From positions 1 to 33,782 of the forward strand of contig PMKM01000080.1 in NCBI GenBank assembly GCA_003157745.1: DNA of 33,782 nucleotides, in the 5' to 3' direction. Below, in pieces: positions 17,290 through 24,917 of this stretch. Below the pieces are notes generated by a model, which saw only the letters and a list, made by a program, of their open reading frames with translations, searched no databases and was not told the DNA's origin. Each line of letters begins with the position of its first letter. Position 1 is the first letter of the stretch. Source of the DNA: Bryobacterales bacterium. GTDB taxonomy: Bacteria > Acidobacteriota > Terriglobia > Bryobacterales > Bryobacteraceae. A program made the position numbers and the translations under genes.

Positions 17290-17760
17290 TATGCAGGGTC
17301 TTCGCGAGAAGGCGCGAATCGAGGCCGGGCAGAAGGATCTGGTGAACGGCGCCACAGGGGGCGTGGGCACGCACGTTCGCGGTGCAAATCGCCAAGTCAT
17401 TCGGCGCGAATCTCACCGGCGCGGACCAAGTCATCGATTACACGCAACCGGACTGCACCAAGGGCGATCAGCGTTACGACATCGTTCTCGATTGCGTTGG
17501 AATGCACTCCTTTTCGGAATGGAGGCGCGTTTTGAATCCCAAAGGGATCTTCGTCGGCGTCGGAGCGCCGGCCGACGCTCCGTTGTCGCGACTGCTGGCC
17601 GGGTCGATCGGCGCGCTTGTGCAATCCGTGTTCGTGAGCCAGGAACCGGCGGTTTTCGTGGCGACAGTCGACGCGGGAACCGCGCAGGCCGCGCCGTGGG
17701 CCTGCCCCGTCGTGCCGTATCGCGTGCGAGGCGAGGACGGCGCGACTCGTTCGATGTAGT
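17290..17760 (+). pseudogene. Decayed zinc-type/MDR NAD(P)-dependent alcohol dehydrogenase
   Basis: Two frames together read as an MDR-family oxidoreductase. First MQGLREKARIEAGQK, NGATGGVGT (the NAD(P)-binding glycine motif); then, one frame over from about 17376, FAVQIAKSFGAN, ADQVIDYTQPD, YDIVLDCVGMHSFSE, VLNPKGIFVGVGAP and FVSQEPAVFVA. The frame change coincides with a tandem CACGCACG at 17368-17375, which looks like a 4-base duplication. About 14 codons that normally lie between VTG and GADQ are missing, between two copies of GGCGCG. The N-terminal catalytic half and the C-terminus are absent. Sequence after about 17670 does not match the family. Confidence 0.8.
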
Positions 17761-17865
17761 GCTCTTCGCCGGTCATGTCTACTTTCGCCAACCCCGTTTT
17801 CCTGCGATCGCCCCTGCTGGACTTTCGACTCTCATAGGGTGAAATAGGTCGAGACCATTGGCATT

Positions 17866-20514
17866 TCACCATGCCGAAACCACCAAATTGTACGCCATGT
17901 GCAGCGCCACTGCCGGAAGCAACTTACCGGACTTCTTGAAGAGCAACGCCGTGAGCACGCCCACGGAGAAGACTGGAATCCAGGCCAGCACCGGGTGATA
18001 GATGGTGAAAAACAGAGCCGACCACAGCACGGCCTTCCAGCCGCCCCACTCCCGGTCCAAGGTCCTGAAGAGCAGGCCGCGAAAGAGATACTCCTCGGCG
18101 AAGGGTGCGAAGCAAACCGCCAGGATTCCATACATCACGTGTACGTCCGCATTCCGCCCCATCTGTTCCGCGGACTTCTGCAACAGCTCTCGTATCGCCG
18201 GAATTTGGCGCAGCACCAGGGTGTACACATGAGCCAGCGCACCCAGCGCCACGCCGGCTGCGGCACCATACAAAATCAGGGGCGCCATCTCCCGCAAACT
18301 GGCGATCAGCGGCCCGAGCGAAAACTTCGGCTTCTGCCTGTACTCGGCGAAAAGAACCGATCCGCCGTAGTTTTCCGGTCGAGCCTGGGTGCTCTCGCCG
18401 GGTAGCTCGTCGGTGGGCGAAGCGCCGGCCGGCCAGTTCCAGATGCGTCCCGGCGGCACGTTGTGATTGGAGAGGAAGTGCATGGTCCCCAAACACACCA
18501 AGATCGACGCAATGCCGTAGCCGAAGAGCACTGCCACTCCTAAGTTGTTTCGGCCGCCGATGACCGCGATTAGCGCTGTCAGGATCGAAGTCAATTCCAC
18601 CATGGCGCTGATGGAGACCATCGCGTGCATCAGCGTCGGCGGTGGGGGAAGTTGTTCCGACCATGGATCGTAGAGATAGGGCAGCCGCGCCCGGAAATTC
18701 TGCCACATGGCCGCCGCCGTCATATAGGAGAAGACAATGCCGACAATCGCCAGATGCCACTGCTGGGTAATGACGCCGATGGAGAAGGTCAGCATTCCCA
18801 TCTGCGTCGCCCAACGCCTGCTGGAGGAAGTCTTCTGAATATCGCCGGACGACGACGCCACCGTCACCAGCGTCACCGATTTCTCCGCCATGCTGCGCGC
18901 GAAGAGAAACCAGCCCGACAGCACGAGCGCAATCTTCCACAGAGCGCCGGAATAAAGAAACGCCGCGTACAGCATCACCAGCATCACCAGCCCGGTAGAG
19001 ATCATCGCCCACAGCCAGGCCTTGGCCTTCAGGAGGCTTTCGAGGCCCAAGGGCCAAGTCAGCGGAATCCACAGAGCCGCGCCCTCGGAGGTTAGCGATC
19101 TGGGCCCCAGCACCCACAGAAAATAGGTGCCAAAACAGATGGCCGCGCCGCAAAGATAATTCCACTCTCCCTGCGCACTGGCAAGCAGGCCGCGCATGTT
19201 GAACATCTGGTAGCCCGCCGCCGTAAGGGGAATCAGAATGGCCTGCACAATTGCGCCGCGGTCGCGAAGAAACCATAGGAATTCCTTGCGATAGAGCGGA
19301 TCTCGCCCGAAACTCGCCTGCCCGCCGTTGGCGCGATGCACGCGTGCGTCGCTGCGTGCGAGGTTGCCGCTCAATCCCTTTTCCGCGCCCCACAGGCTGA
19401 CGCTCACGCCCGCCGCCGTCATGCCCGCGGCCAACAGCCAGCAGAAGGCCAGGCCCGCCAGAAAGTGATAACCGCCGCGGGCTTCTCCGCCTAAGAACAG
19501 TCCCAGCCACGGCCAGGGCAGCGATCCCAGCAAAGTGAGAAACCCGCCGGCGGCCACGATAACCCGAGGCAAAACATAGAAGCCTACAAACGAAAACATC
19601 AAAACCGCATAGCCCAGCCAGCTCATCAGTCCGAGAATGCCGCTTCGCGACCGCGGCGCAAAACGGATCATGACGCCGATCTCGATGGCCTTGCCCAGGC
19701 AGGCCGCGCCCACGGTTACCGGCACACCAGCTAGTAGAGCCGCCCAGATCCCCCGCATCGGGCCGTATACCATTCCGTAGACGACGCCCACAAAAACCGG
19801 TCCGCACCAAAAGACGGAGTTGGCGCTGAGCGGCGCCAGCATTTCGGCCAGAAAGGCCGCTCCCGGCTGAATGGGATGCGAAAGCAGCCACTCCCACATT
19901 GGATGCCGCCGCCGCTGCAGGTCCAGTTCCATGCCTTCGCCCTGGCAGATCAGCATCACGAGCCACAGCAACAGCAGCAGCGAGCCGATCATCTGCGGCA
20001 GCCCGCCCCAGCCGGATAGCTTCTTTAGTCCGAGCGCAACATCATCTTCGCTAACAAACCGTGCCCCGCCGTTCTCCGCGATCTCCGTCCAGAGACGGTC
20101 CTCGATCTCCTTCTGCCGTCCGCCGTAATGGTCCGCCGTGTGCCTGGCATAGGACTCGATCGAGTTTCGCAAAGCTTCCGGCGCATGGCTCCGATCCGTC
20201 GGCCCGTATCTCCCCAGGTTTCTGAGCAGCCAGGGACTCACCACCATCTGCCCTTGCCGCTCCACCGCGTAGCGCTGACATTCCTGAACGCCAGAATAGA
20301 CCAGCATCGCCGCCGCACCGTTGATCAGCACGGCGATGACGATCGCGCCAGGAATGGCCAGCCATCCCAGCGCAGAGCGTTGGCTCTTGCCAGTCTTGTT
20401 CTGCAGCAGTTGCTTCTGCCGTTCCCGCCGCCCCAGCGAGCGCACGCGCGCCGCCCGCAATAGCAGCCCGACAGTCTTCCAGAATCCAGGAGGCGTTACG
20501 GGTTCGGTTTTCAT
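17866..20514 (-). CDS. ABC-2-type permease fused to CPBP intramembrane metalloprotease
   Basis: The ATG at 20514 overlaps the stop of the ABC ATPase gene (ATGA), which decides this start over an extension to 20646. The product has 882 residues with many membrane segments. Residues about 1-640 look like an ABC-2/NatB-type permease, including PLYRKEFLWFLRDRGAIVQ. The last 130 residues are a CPBP (CAAX protease/Abi) domain with all three motifs: EEYLFR (Glu807/808), FFTIYH (His840) and ALHMAYN (His872). The fusion ties a membrane protease to an exporter. It may process or protect against the exported substrate, or act in lipid/peptide export; the substrate is unknown. I judge both halves intact. 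A weak 8-bp inverted repeat straddles the stop codon. Confidence 0.88.
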   Translation of the reverse strand: MKTEPVTPPGFWKTVGLLLRAARVRSLGRRERQKQLLQNKTGKSQRSALGWLAIPGAIVIAVLINGAAAMLVYSGVQECQRYAVERQGQMVVSPWLLRNLGRYGPTDRSHAPEALRNSIESYARHTADHYGGRQKEIEDRLWTEIAENGGARFVSEDDVALGLKKLSGWGGLPQMIGSLLLLLWLVMLICQGEGMELDLQRRRHPMWEWLLSHPIQPGAAFLAEMLAPLSANSVFWCGPVFVGVVYGMVYGPMRGIWAALLAGVPVTVGAACLGKAIEIGVMIRFAPRSRSGILGLMSWLGYAVLMFSFVGFYVLPRVIVAAGGFLTLLGSLPWPWLGLFLGGEARGGYHFLAGLAFCWLLAAGMTAAGVSVSLWGAEKGLSGNLARSDARVHRANGGQASFGRDPLYRKEFLWFLRDRGAIVQAILIPLTAAGYQMFNMRGLLASAQGEWNYLCGAAICFGTYFLWVLGPRSLTSEGAALWIPLTWPLGLESLLKAKAWLWAMISTGLVMLVMLYAAFLYSGALWKIALVLSGWFLFARSMAEKSVTLVTVASSSGDIQKTSSSRRWATQMGMLTFSIGVITQQWHLAIVGIVFSYMTAAAMWQNFRARLPYLYDPWSEQLPPPPTLMHAMVSISAMVELTSILTALIAVIGGRNNLGVAVLFGYGIASILVCLGTMHFLSNHNVPPGRIWNWPAGASPTDELPGESTQARPENYGGSVLFAEYRQKPKFSLGPLIASLREMAPLILYGAAAGVALGALAHVYTLVLRQIPAIRELLQKSAEQMGRNADVHVMYGILAVCFAPFAEEYLFRGLLFRTLDREWGGWKAVLWSALFFTIYHPVLAWIPVFSVGVLTALLFKKSGKLLPAVALHMAYNLVVSAW

Positions 20515-21311
20515 GCCTGTTGGGGTTTTGCGGTGAGTTTTACGAAGATATCCTCGATGTCTTCGAGGCCCGTCTGGGCGCGCAGCTCCGCGAGCGATCC
20601 CTTTGCCGCCAGCTTGCCCTCGTCGATCACCACCGCATGCGAGCACAGCCGCGTCACATGATCCATCAGGTGCGTCGAGAACAGCACGGTCGCGCCGCCC
20701 GCTGCCGCCTCGCTCATCATCTCGTAGAACAGCCGCGTCGATTCTACATCCAGCCCGTTGGTCGGCTCGTCCAGAACCAGCAGCCGCGGCTTGTGCAGTA
20801 TGGCCAACAGTAGGCCCAGCTTCTTCTTCATGCCGCGCGAGTAATCCTCGGCGTAGTTATCCATCTCGTCGGCGAGCTTCATCCGGGCGATCGTCGGCTC
20901 GATCCTGTCCAGAGTCTCGCGCGGGTCCAGCCCATGCATCGCCGCGCTTAGTTCCAGAATCTCCCGCGCCGACAGATACGAGTAATAAATTGGTTCATCG
21001 GGCAGATACCCGATTCGGCGCTTCGTCTCTATGCGGTTCTCGAAGGCATCCAGCCCATCCACCAGTAACCGTCCGCTGGTCGCCTTCAGAATCCCCATCA
21101 AGAGCCGGAAGAGCGTGGTCTTACCCGCTCCGTTTGGTCCCAGTAACCCGCAAATCTGGCCCGCCGGCACGGTGAACGACAGATCCTTCACCGCAGTCTT
21201 GCCGCCGAAATCCTTGGTTACCCGATCGATGGCCACGATCGCTTCCGGTGCATTCGTCGTCTTGCCGTCCTCTGCCCGGTCATCGCCGAGTACAATAGAC
21301 TCTTCGCTCAT
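20511..21311 (-). CDS. ABC transporter ATP-binding protein
   Basis: This 266-residue ATPase has all the ABC motifs: Walker A GLLGPNGAGKTT (residues 55-66), Q-loop region GYLPDEPIYY (101-110), signature YSRGMKKK (157-164), Walker B LLVLDEPTNGLD (177-188) and H-loop STHLMD (His214). It belongs to the CcmA/NatA-type group that pairs with ABC-2 permeases. The first 24 residues form a polar tail not needed for the fold, so a downstream start is possible. Its stop overlaps the start of the permease/CPBP gene, so the two are translated together and form one exporter. A TATACT hexamer upstream of the ATG may be the promoter. Confidence 0.95.
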   Translation of the reverse strand: MSEESIVLGDDRAEDGKTTNAPEAIVAIDRVTKDFGGKTAVKDLSFTVPAGQICGLLGPNGAGKTTLFRLLMGILKATSGRLLVDGLDAFENRIETKRRIGYLPDEPIYYSYLSAREILELSAAMHGLDPRETLDRIEPTIARMKLADEMDNYAEDYSRGMKKKLGLLLAILHKPRLLVLDEPTNGLDVESTRLFYEMMSEAAAGGATVLFSTHLMDHVTRLCSHAVVIDEGKLAAKGSLAELRAQTGLEDIEDIFVKLTAKPQQA

Positions 21312-21353
21312 GCGTTAGCTCGTTTCGCGATCAAATGTAGTTTCAGTTTTCCA

Positions 21354-21359
21354 AGTATA
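21354..21359 (-). promoter_or_regulatory. Possible -10 box for the ABC ATPase operon
   Basis: TATACT on the minus strand lies about 43 bases upstream of the ATG at 21311. I see no convincing -35 hexamer at the right spacing, so this is tentative. Confidence 0.3.
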
Positions 21360-21487
21360 GCGGAGGCACGCCGAAGCGCTTTGTTCTCCAAGGCCGTATG
21401 TTACCAGCAATCGAAATCGGTGCCAGGCCCGGTCGCGGATCAGCATCGGGCCGCGATTCGTATCGCAAAAGGCATCCCTAGACTAAA

Positions 21488-22942
21488 TCACTGGACTGTG
21501 AACCTAACCGGCAGAACTGTGGCATTCGCCTCGGGATTGTAATAGTCATACAAGGTGGACGGCGCGCTCAATGCGTCGATCGCGAATCGCGGCCGGAAAG
21601 AAAAGTCAAACGCGGCTCCACCGGCTTTTGGCCACAGGTAGAAGACAACTCGATCCGGTTGCACCTCATATCCGTCAACGCCGGTTCCCCTGGCCTTTTC
21701 GAGCGACTCGCGGTCGACCTCGGCGCCCGGTGGCAGCCCGATTTCCGCCATCATCATCCCGTAGCCGCGGAACCCTATGCGCTCCGCTTCAATCCGGCAC
21801 ACCACGGCTTCACCGATGTTTGCCTGGCGCCGATCGAAGTCGACCTTCAGCCTGAGGCTACTCGTATCCCCCAGCTTGAGATCCTCGCCCTTCGTGGTTT
21901 GCGATTGCCCCCAAGGCAAGTAGTATGTGGTAATCGCGGTGGCTTCGATCGCGCTACTTTCCCCGGAACGCCGTATCTCGATCTTATTGCTTCCCGGCGC
22001 CAGACCCTTGCCTATCTCGATCACCTTGGGACCAGTCACTTCGCCAGGCTTCGGGAGCTGAACGGACGCAAGCTTTGTCCCATTCACGAGGATTGTCGCG
22101 GAGCCCTCCGCGGCGCCGCCATTTGCCGGAGGCAGAGCCGCGATCAGAGCCTCGATCACGTTCTGAGTTGCCTGCGTAGAGAACCAGGTGCAATAGCGAT
22201 CCTTGTGTGTGAGCAAGTACTGGAGGCCTCGATTCACCTGCGCATCTTCGACCGGGTCATGGCCGGGCGTCTGCAGCATAGCCAAGGCTTCGACGGCGAG
22301 CGCCGTTGTCTCCATGCGGCCGGTGTGACCCCAGCCATAGAAGGGAGTCGTGTTTGCCTCCAGGTTCCAGTAGGTCGCGGCTCCCTCCCGGTGAGCCAAC
22401 CGCGAGAGCAGTTCGCGAGCGTGCGCAATGTGTACCGCATGATTGATGCTGGCCGCCGCAATCGCGTAGTTGCCGATCAGGTACGGATTCTTCCATTCGT
22501 CGATTCGATCGTCAAGGTATGAAAGCGCCTTCTTGACCGCAGAGTCGACGATGCTCCGTTCCTTTGCCCCCAGCGATCCGCTCGATGTCGCCAACGCTCG
22601 TACGACATAGGCTGTTTCCTGCGGATTGTCTTTCTGGCGCGCAGTCGACCAGTCGTAGCGAGTCCATGCGCCCGTCTGTGCCTGCTGCTTAATGAGGTAT
22701 GCCCGGGCCTTCGACGTTACGTCGGGATCGACCTCGATGAAGCCGCTCGCCTCCGACAGGAGCCTGAGTATATATGCGGTAAGTGCGACGTCCTCTTGCG
22801 TGCCACTCCAGTACCCAAATCCCCCGCTCGGCTTCTGTAGCGATGGCAGCCCGTATGCATCCTGTATGGACTTTCGCGCTCCCGCCAGGATCTGCGCCCG
22901 CGGATCGCCGGGATCCGTCTCTTCAATGCCCGATTTCTTCAA
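21488..22942 (-). CDS. C-terminal fragment of a bacterial alpha-2-macroglobulin (helical TED plus receptor-binding domain)
   Basis: The protein reads as the end of an alpha-2-macroglobulin. Residues about 20-280 are paired helices of the TED type (GGFGYWSGTQEDVALTAYILRLL, ETAYVVRALATS, GRMETTALAVEALAML), and a beta-rich C-terminal part follows (MMAEIGLPPGAEVD, FSFRPRFAIDALSAPSTLYDYYNP). Full-length proteins have 1500 residues or more with many MG domains and usually a thioester CxEQ. Here the start is a TTG at 22942; the frame is open only to a TAG near 23044 and shows neither the thioester motif nor a signal peptide. It is therefore truncated at its 5' end by a breakpoint. Without export and bait domains it should not trap proteases; treat as a pseudogene candidate. 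Confidence 0.75.
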   Translation of the reverse strand: MKKSGIEETDPGDPRAQILAGARKSIQDAYGLPSLQKPSGGFGYWSGTQEDVALTAYILRLLSEASGFIEVDPDVTSKARAYLIKQQAQTGAWTRYDWSTARQKDNPQETAYVVRALATSSGSLGAKERSIVDSAVKKALSYLDDRIDEWKNPYLIGNYAIAAASINHAVHIAHARELLSRLAHREGAATYWNLEANTTPFYGWGHTGRMETTALAVEALAMLQTPGHDPVEDAQVNRGLQYLLTHKDRYCTWFSTQATQNVIEALIAALPPANGGAAEGSATILVNGTKLASVQLPKPGEVTGPKVIEIGKGLAPGSNKIEIRRSGESSAIEATAITTYYLPWGQSQTTKGEDLKLGDTSSLRLKVDFDRRQANIGEAVVCRIEAERIGFRGYGMMMAEIGLPPGAEVDRESLEKARGTGVDGYEVQPDRVVFYLWPKAGGAAFDFSFRPRFAIDALSAPSTLYDYYNPEANATVLPVRFTVQ

Positions 22943-22961
22943 TAATTGCAGGGCCTGACCA

Positions 22962-23366
22962 ATGGAAATGACGCAAGTTTGCGCCGTCCGAAGCCCGGTG
23001 GCGGCTTCCCGATACGGCCAAGTTGAAGAGGGCGGCGATTGCTATGTTCCCTCGGGACGTATCGGAGAATTAGACCTGAAGTGCGGCTGCTACACCACCT
23101 ACGCTGTCTTCCGCCTGGCAGCCTGTGATGTAGCGGCCCGAGGGTTGGAGAGCGGAGTCCGGGCGCTACTAGCCACCGGGCAGACAACCGTAAGAGAGTT
23201 CCTGCGCCACGCCTATGGCTGCTCACTCGGGAAACGGGAATACTTTACGCCGTCCCACATGACAGGGGCGCAAGCAGATGCGCGCGACTTCCTGCGGATC
23301 TTGGGCCGGGCCGTGGGGGCAATCAAACGCAGCGCGCCCCGCACCAAGACCACAATTGGCGTATAG
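22962..23366 (+). CDS. Possible hypothetical protein
   Basis: A 134-codon frame in the gap beyond the A2M fragment. The later part (about residue 31 on: GELDLKCGCYTTYAVFRLAACDVAARGL, GVRALLATGQTTVREFLRHAYGC, ARDFLRILGRAVGAIKRS) has mixed amphipathic helices and an amino-acid composition closer to a real protein than to antisense noise. I recognise no family and see no good ribosome site. The first 25 codons overlap the open frame of the A2M fragment on the other strand, so the true start, if any, is probably further in. It ends 19 bases before the next plus-strand gene, with which it could form an operon. Confidence 0.35.
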   Translation: MEMTQVCAVRSPVAASRYGQVEEGGDCYVPSGRIGELDLKCGCYTTYAVFRLAACDVAARGLESGVRALLATGQTTVREFLRHAYGCSLGKREYFTPSHMTGAQADARDFLRILGRAVGAIKRSAPRTKTTIGV

Positions 23367-23385
23367 TCAAATCACGAAGTGACAG

Positions 23386-23700
23386 ATGCCGCAGCGATGG
23401 CCAAATGTTCAGTTTGAGTTCGTGAGTCTTGCCGGAGACGCGGAAACGAACAGCGGTGCCGTGCTTGTTCGGGACGGCGAAATGGTGCTGGAGGTGGAGT
23501 GCCCTGGCGACCGTCCATACGTCATTGTCGGGAAGACCGTTGACGGGTTCTATCGCGGTATTCACCAGGGGCAGCCTGACGACGCGCCGGTAACCGCCCA
23601 GTGGATTCGGATGGACGATATCTACATCGGAACGTGGAGGGAAGCCGGCACCGAGTACCTGTTCAGGTTCCGACTGCCCGAGGAAGGCGAGACGCCGTAG
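23386..23700 (+). CDS. Small hypothetical protein (104 residues)
   Basis: The protein reads as a compact, mostly beta fold (VQFEFVSLAG, SGAVLVRDGEMVLEVEC, RPYVIVGKTVDGFYRGIHQG, VTAQWIRMDDIYIGTWREAGTEYLFRFRLP) with no signal peptide or membrane segment. Its composition and the alternation of hydrophobic residues argue that it is real. I do not recognise the family. A weak GAAGTGA sequence precedes the ATG. It converges on the nuclease-like gene at 23715 with only 14 bases between stops. Confidence 0.65.
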   Translation: MPQRWPNVQFEFVSLAGDAETNSGAVLVRDGEMVLEVECPGDRPYVIVGKTVDGFYRGIHQGQPDDAPVTAQWIRMDDIYIGTWREAGTEYLFRFRLPEEGETP

Positions 23701-23714
23701 CGTGTGCTACCCCC

Positions 23715-24332
23715 TCAAACGGTAGGCAACCGCTTCATAGCAGCCGGGTCCACTCCAAAATGACCGCACAGGGCAGCGTGGTGGACGGCGTGAACTTCCG
23801 GGAAGAACTTCTGCGGGTCACCGGCCTTCCACTCGTTGAACCACAGATAGAGGTGCACGCGCAGTTTCTCATCCCGGATGCGGCCCTCGGAATACTCGCG
23901 GAACTTCGGCCATATCTCGCCGCTCTCGCAATAGGCGTTGCCGGTGAGAACTTGAATCAGGTCCGTGAACCCCGCGCCGTCATCGCCGTTGACGATGGCG
24001 AGAACGTTCGGCAGATCCATTGCCGGGTTGACCGCATCGAACTGGCCCACGGCGCTGTGGATCTGGCTGCTAACCCGGTTGTACGTAGGGTCCGGGCCGC
24101 CACCGCCCACCAGCGTTAGCGGCGGTGCAGCCGCCAATTGCTTGTCCAGCCAATCGTCTTCCTGAGCCGTCTTCACCTCACAATAGAAGGCGAGTTCATC
24201 ACCGGAGAAGACGCGGAAGTCTGGTGTCCGCCCTTGCTGCATTTCGGCCTTGGTGAATCGCTCCACGCGGAAGCCTGTGGCGGTGAGGTATTCCAGTACG
24301 CGGGTTTCGCCGTCGAGCTTGGCTTTGGACAT
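23715..24332 (-). CDS. PD-(D/E)XK-like nuclease-fold protein, function unknown
   Basis: This 205-residue protein contains RTPDFRVFSG, then LAFYCEVKT (about residues 34-56). The spacing of PD and ExK fits the core of PD-(D/E)XK nucleases, as in restriction- or repair-type enzymes, and the N-terminal helix before it supports that fold. The C-terminal half (DLPNVLAIVNGDDGAGFTDLIQVLTG, KLRVHLYLWFNEW) is not recognised. The start is chosen as the first ATG; no ribosome site is visible, because the sequence before it on this strand is pyrimidine-rich. The gene begins 19 bases downstream of the tRNA-Thr 3' end on the same strand, so it could be read through from the tRNA promoter. Such a position is typical of genes brought in by integration at a tRNA. 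Confidence 0.65.
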   Translation of the reverse strand: MSKAKLDGETRVLEYLTATGFRVERFTKAEMQQGRTPDFRVFSGDELAFYCEVKTAQEDDWLDKQLAAAPPLTLVGGGGPDPTYNRVSSQIHSAVGQFDAVNPAMDLPNVLAIVNGDDGAGFTDLIQVLTGNAYCESGEIWPKFREYSEGRIRDEKLRVHLYLWFNEWKAGDPQKFFPEVHAVHHAALCGHFGVDPAAMKRLPTV

Positions 24333-24350
24333 GCCAGGAGGAAATGTTTA

Positions 24351-24426
24351 TGGAGCCACTTCTCGGGGTCGAACCGAGGACCTACGCATTACGAATGCGT
24401 CGCTCTGCCAACTGAGCTAAAGTGGC
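24351..24426 (-). tRNA. tRNA-Thr (anticodon CGT)
   Basis: The minus strand folds as a full tRNA of 76 bases including an encoded CCA. The acceptor is GCCACTT paired with AAGTGGC; the D arm contains GCTCAGTTGGCAGAGC; the anticodon stem ACGCA/TGCGT encloses the loop TTCGTAA (anticodon CGT); the T arm CTCGG/CCGAG encloses TTCGACC. Confidence 0.96.
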
Positions 24427-24448
24427 CCAATCCATCCCAACACACATC

Positions 24449-24454
24449 ATTCTA
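24449..24454 (-). promoter_or_regulatory. Possible -10 box of tRNA-Thr
   Basis: TAGAAT on the minus strand lies about 22 bases before the tRNA 5' end. The -35 region is unclear, so this is tentative. Confidence 0.3.
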
Positions 24455-24638
24455 CCTTGACGGCGCGCCGAAACTCCACTCCGCGACCTGTACCGTGGAG
24501 GGAATTTCCAAGACCACGTTATTTTTCCCTCGATATTACCTGGATGGAGGCGACTTCAACCGTCGTCCCCACCGTCCAGCACCGCTAAACCGCTGAACCG
24601 TAATGCCTTACACGTGCGCAGAAAACAGGACCAAATAC

Positions 24639-24676
24639 TTACGAATCAGCCGCTCTACTAACTGAGCTAGGGTGGC
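24639..24676 (-). pseudogene. Decayed tRNA-Thr, 5' half only
   Basis: The minus strand reads a tRNA 5' half: acceptor GCCACCC, D arm AGCTCAGTTAGTAGAGC, then CTGATTCGTAA with the same anticodon loop (CGT) as the intact gene. After the loop the anticodon stem no longer pairs. A GGTCCT occurs at the same distance as the variable region of the intact tRNA, but the T arm and the acceptor 3' strand are absent. The acceptor and D loop differ from the intact copy, so it is not a fresh duplicate. Apart from this and a possible tRNA promoter, I see nothing in 24427-24917. Confidence 0.75.
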
Positions 24677-24917
24677 CCTGGTCTGTTTGGAACAGCTTAG
24701 GCTTCGTGCCGGGGAAGTTGGATGCAAATCGCGTCCAACCCGCATCGGCTCACGAGACTAATTTTAGCAGATGATCGGGCAATGCGGCTGTGAGGGTCCT
24801 CGCGCTGGGTTGGATCGCTGCACGGGAGCGCTCCGGGGTTTTGGCGGGGAGGGCGGATTTCGGAGCGCCGGCAGGAAGCCGTCGCGCCATAGCGAGACGA
24901 CTCACTACAATAAAAAC

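Noticed and set aside
17838-17870. 8-bp inverted repeat GGTGAAAT/ATTTCACC as a terminator
   Set aside because: It overlaps the stop codon, has a 17-base loop and no T-run; too weak to call.
17924-19966. Second minus-strand frame of 680 codons inside the permease/CPBP gene
   Set aside because: Out-of-frame shadow; the other frame has membrane segments and CPBP motifs and is coupled to the ATPase.
24345-24420. Plus-strand mini-frame with a good AGGAGG site reading MEPLLGVEPRT
   Set aside because: This is the antisense of tRNA-Thr, a common spurious protein call.
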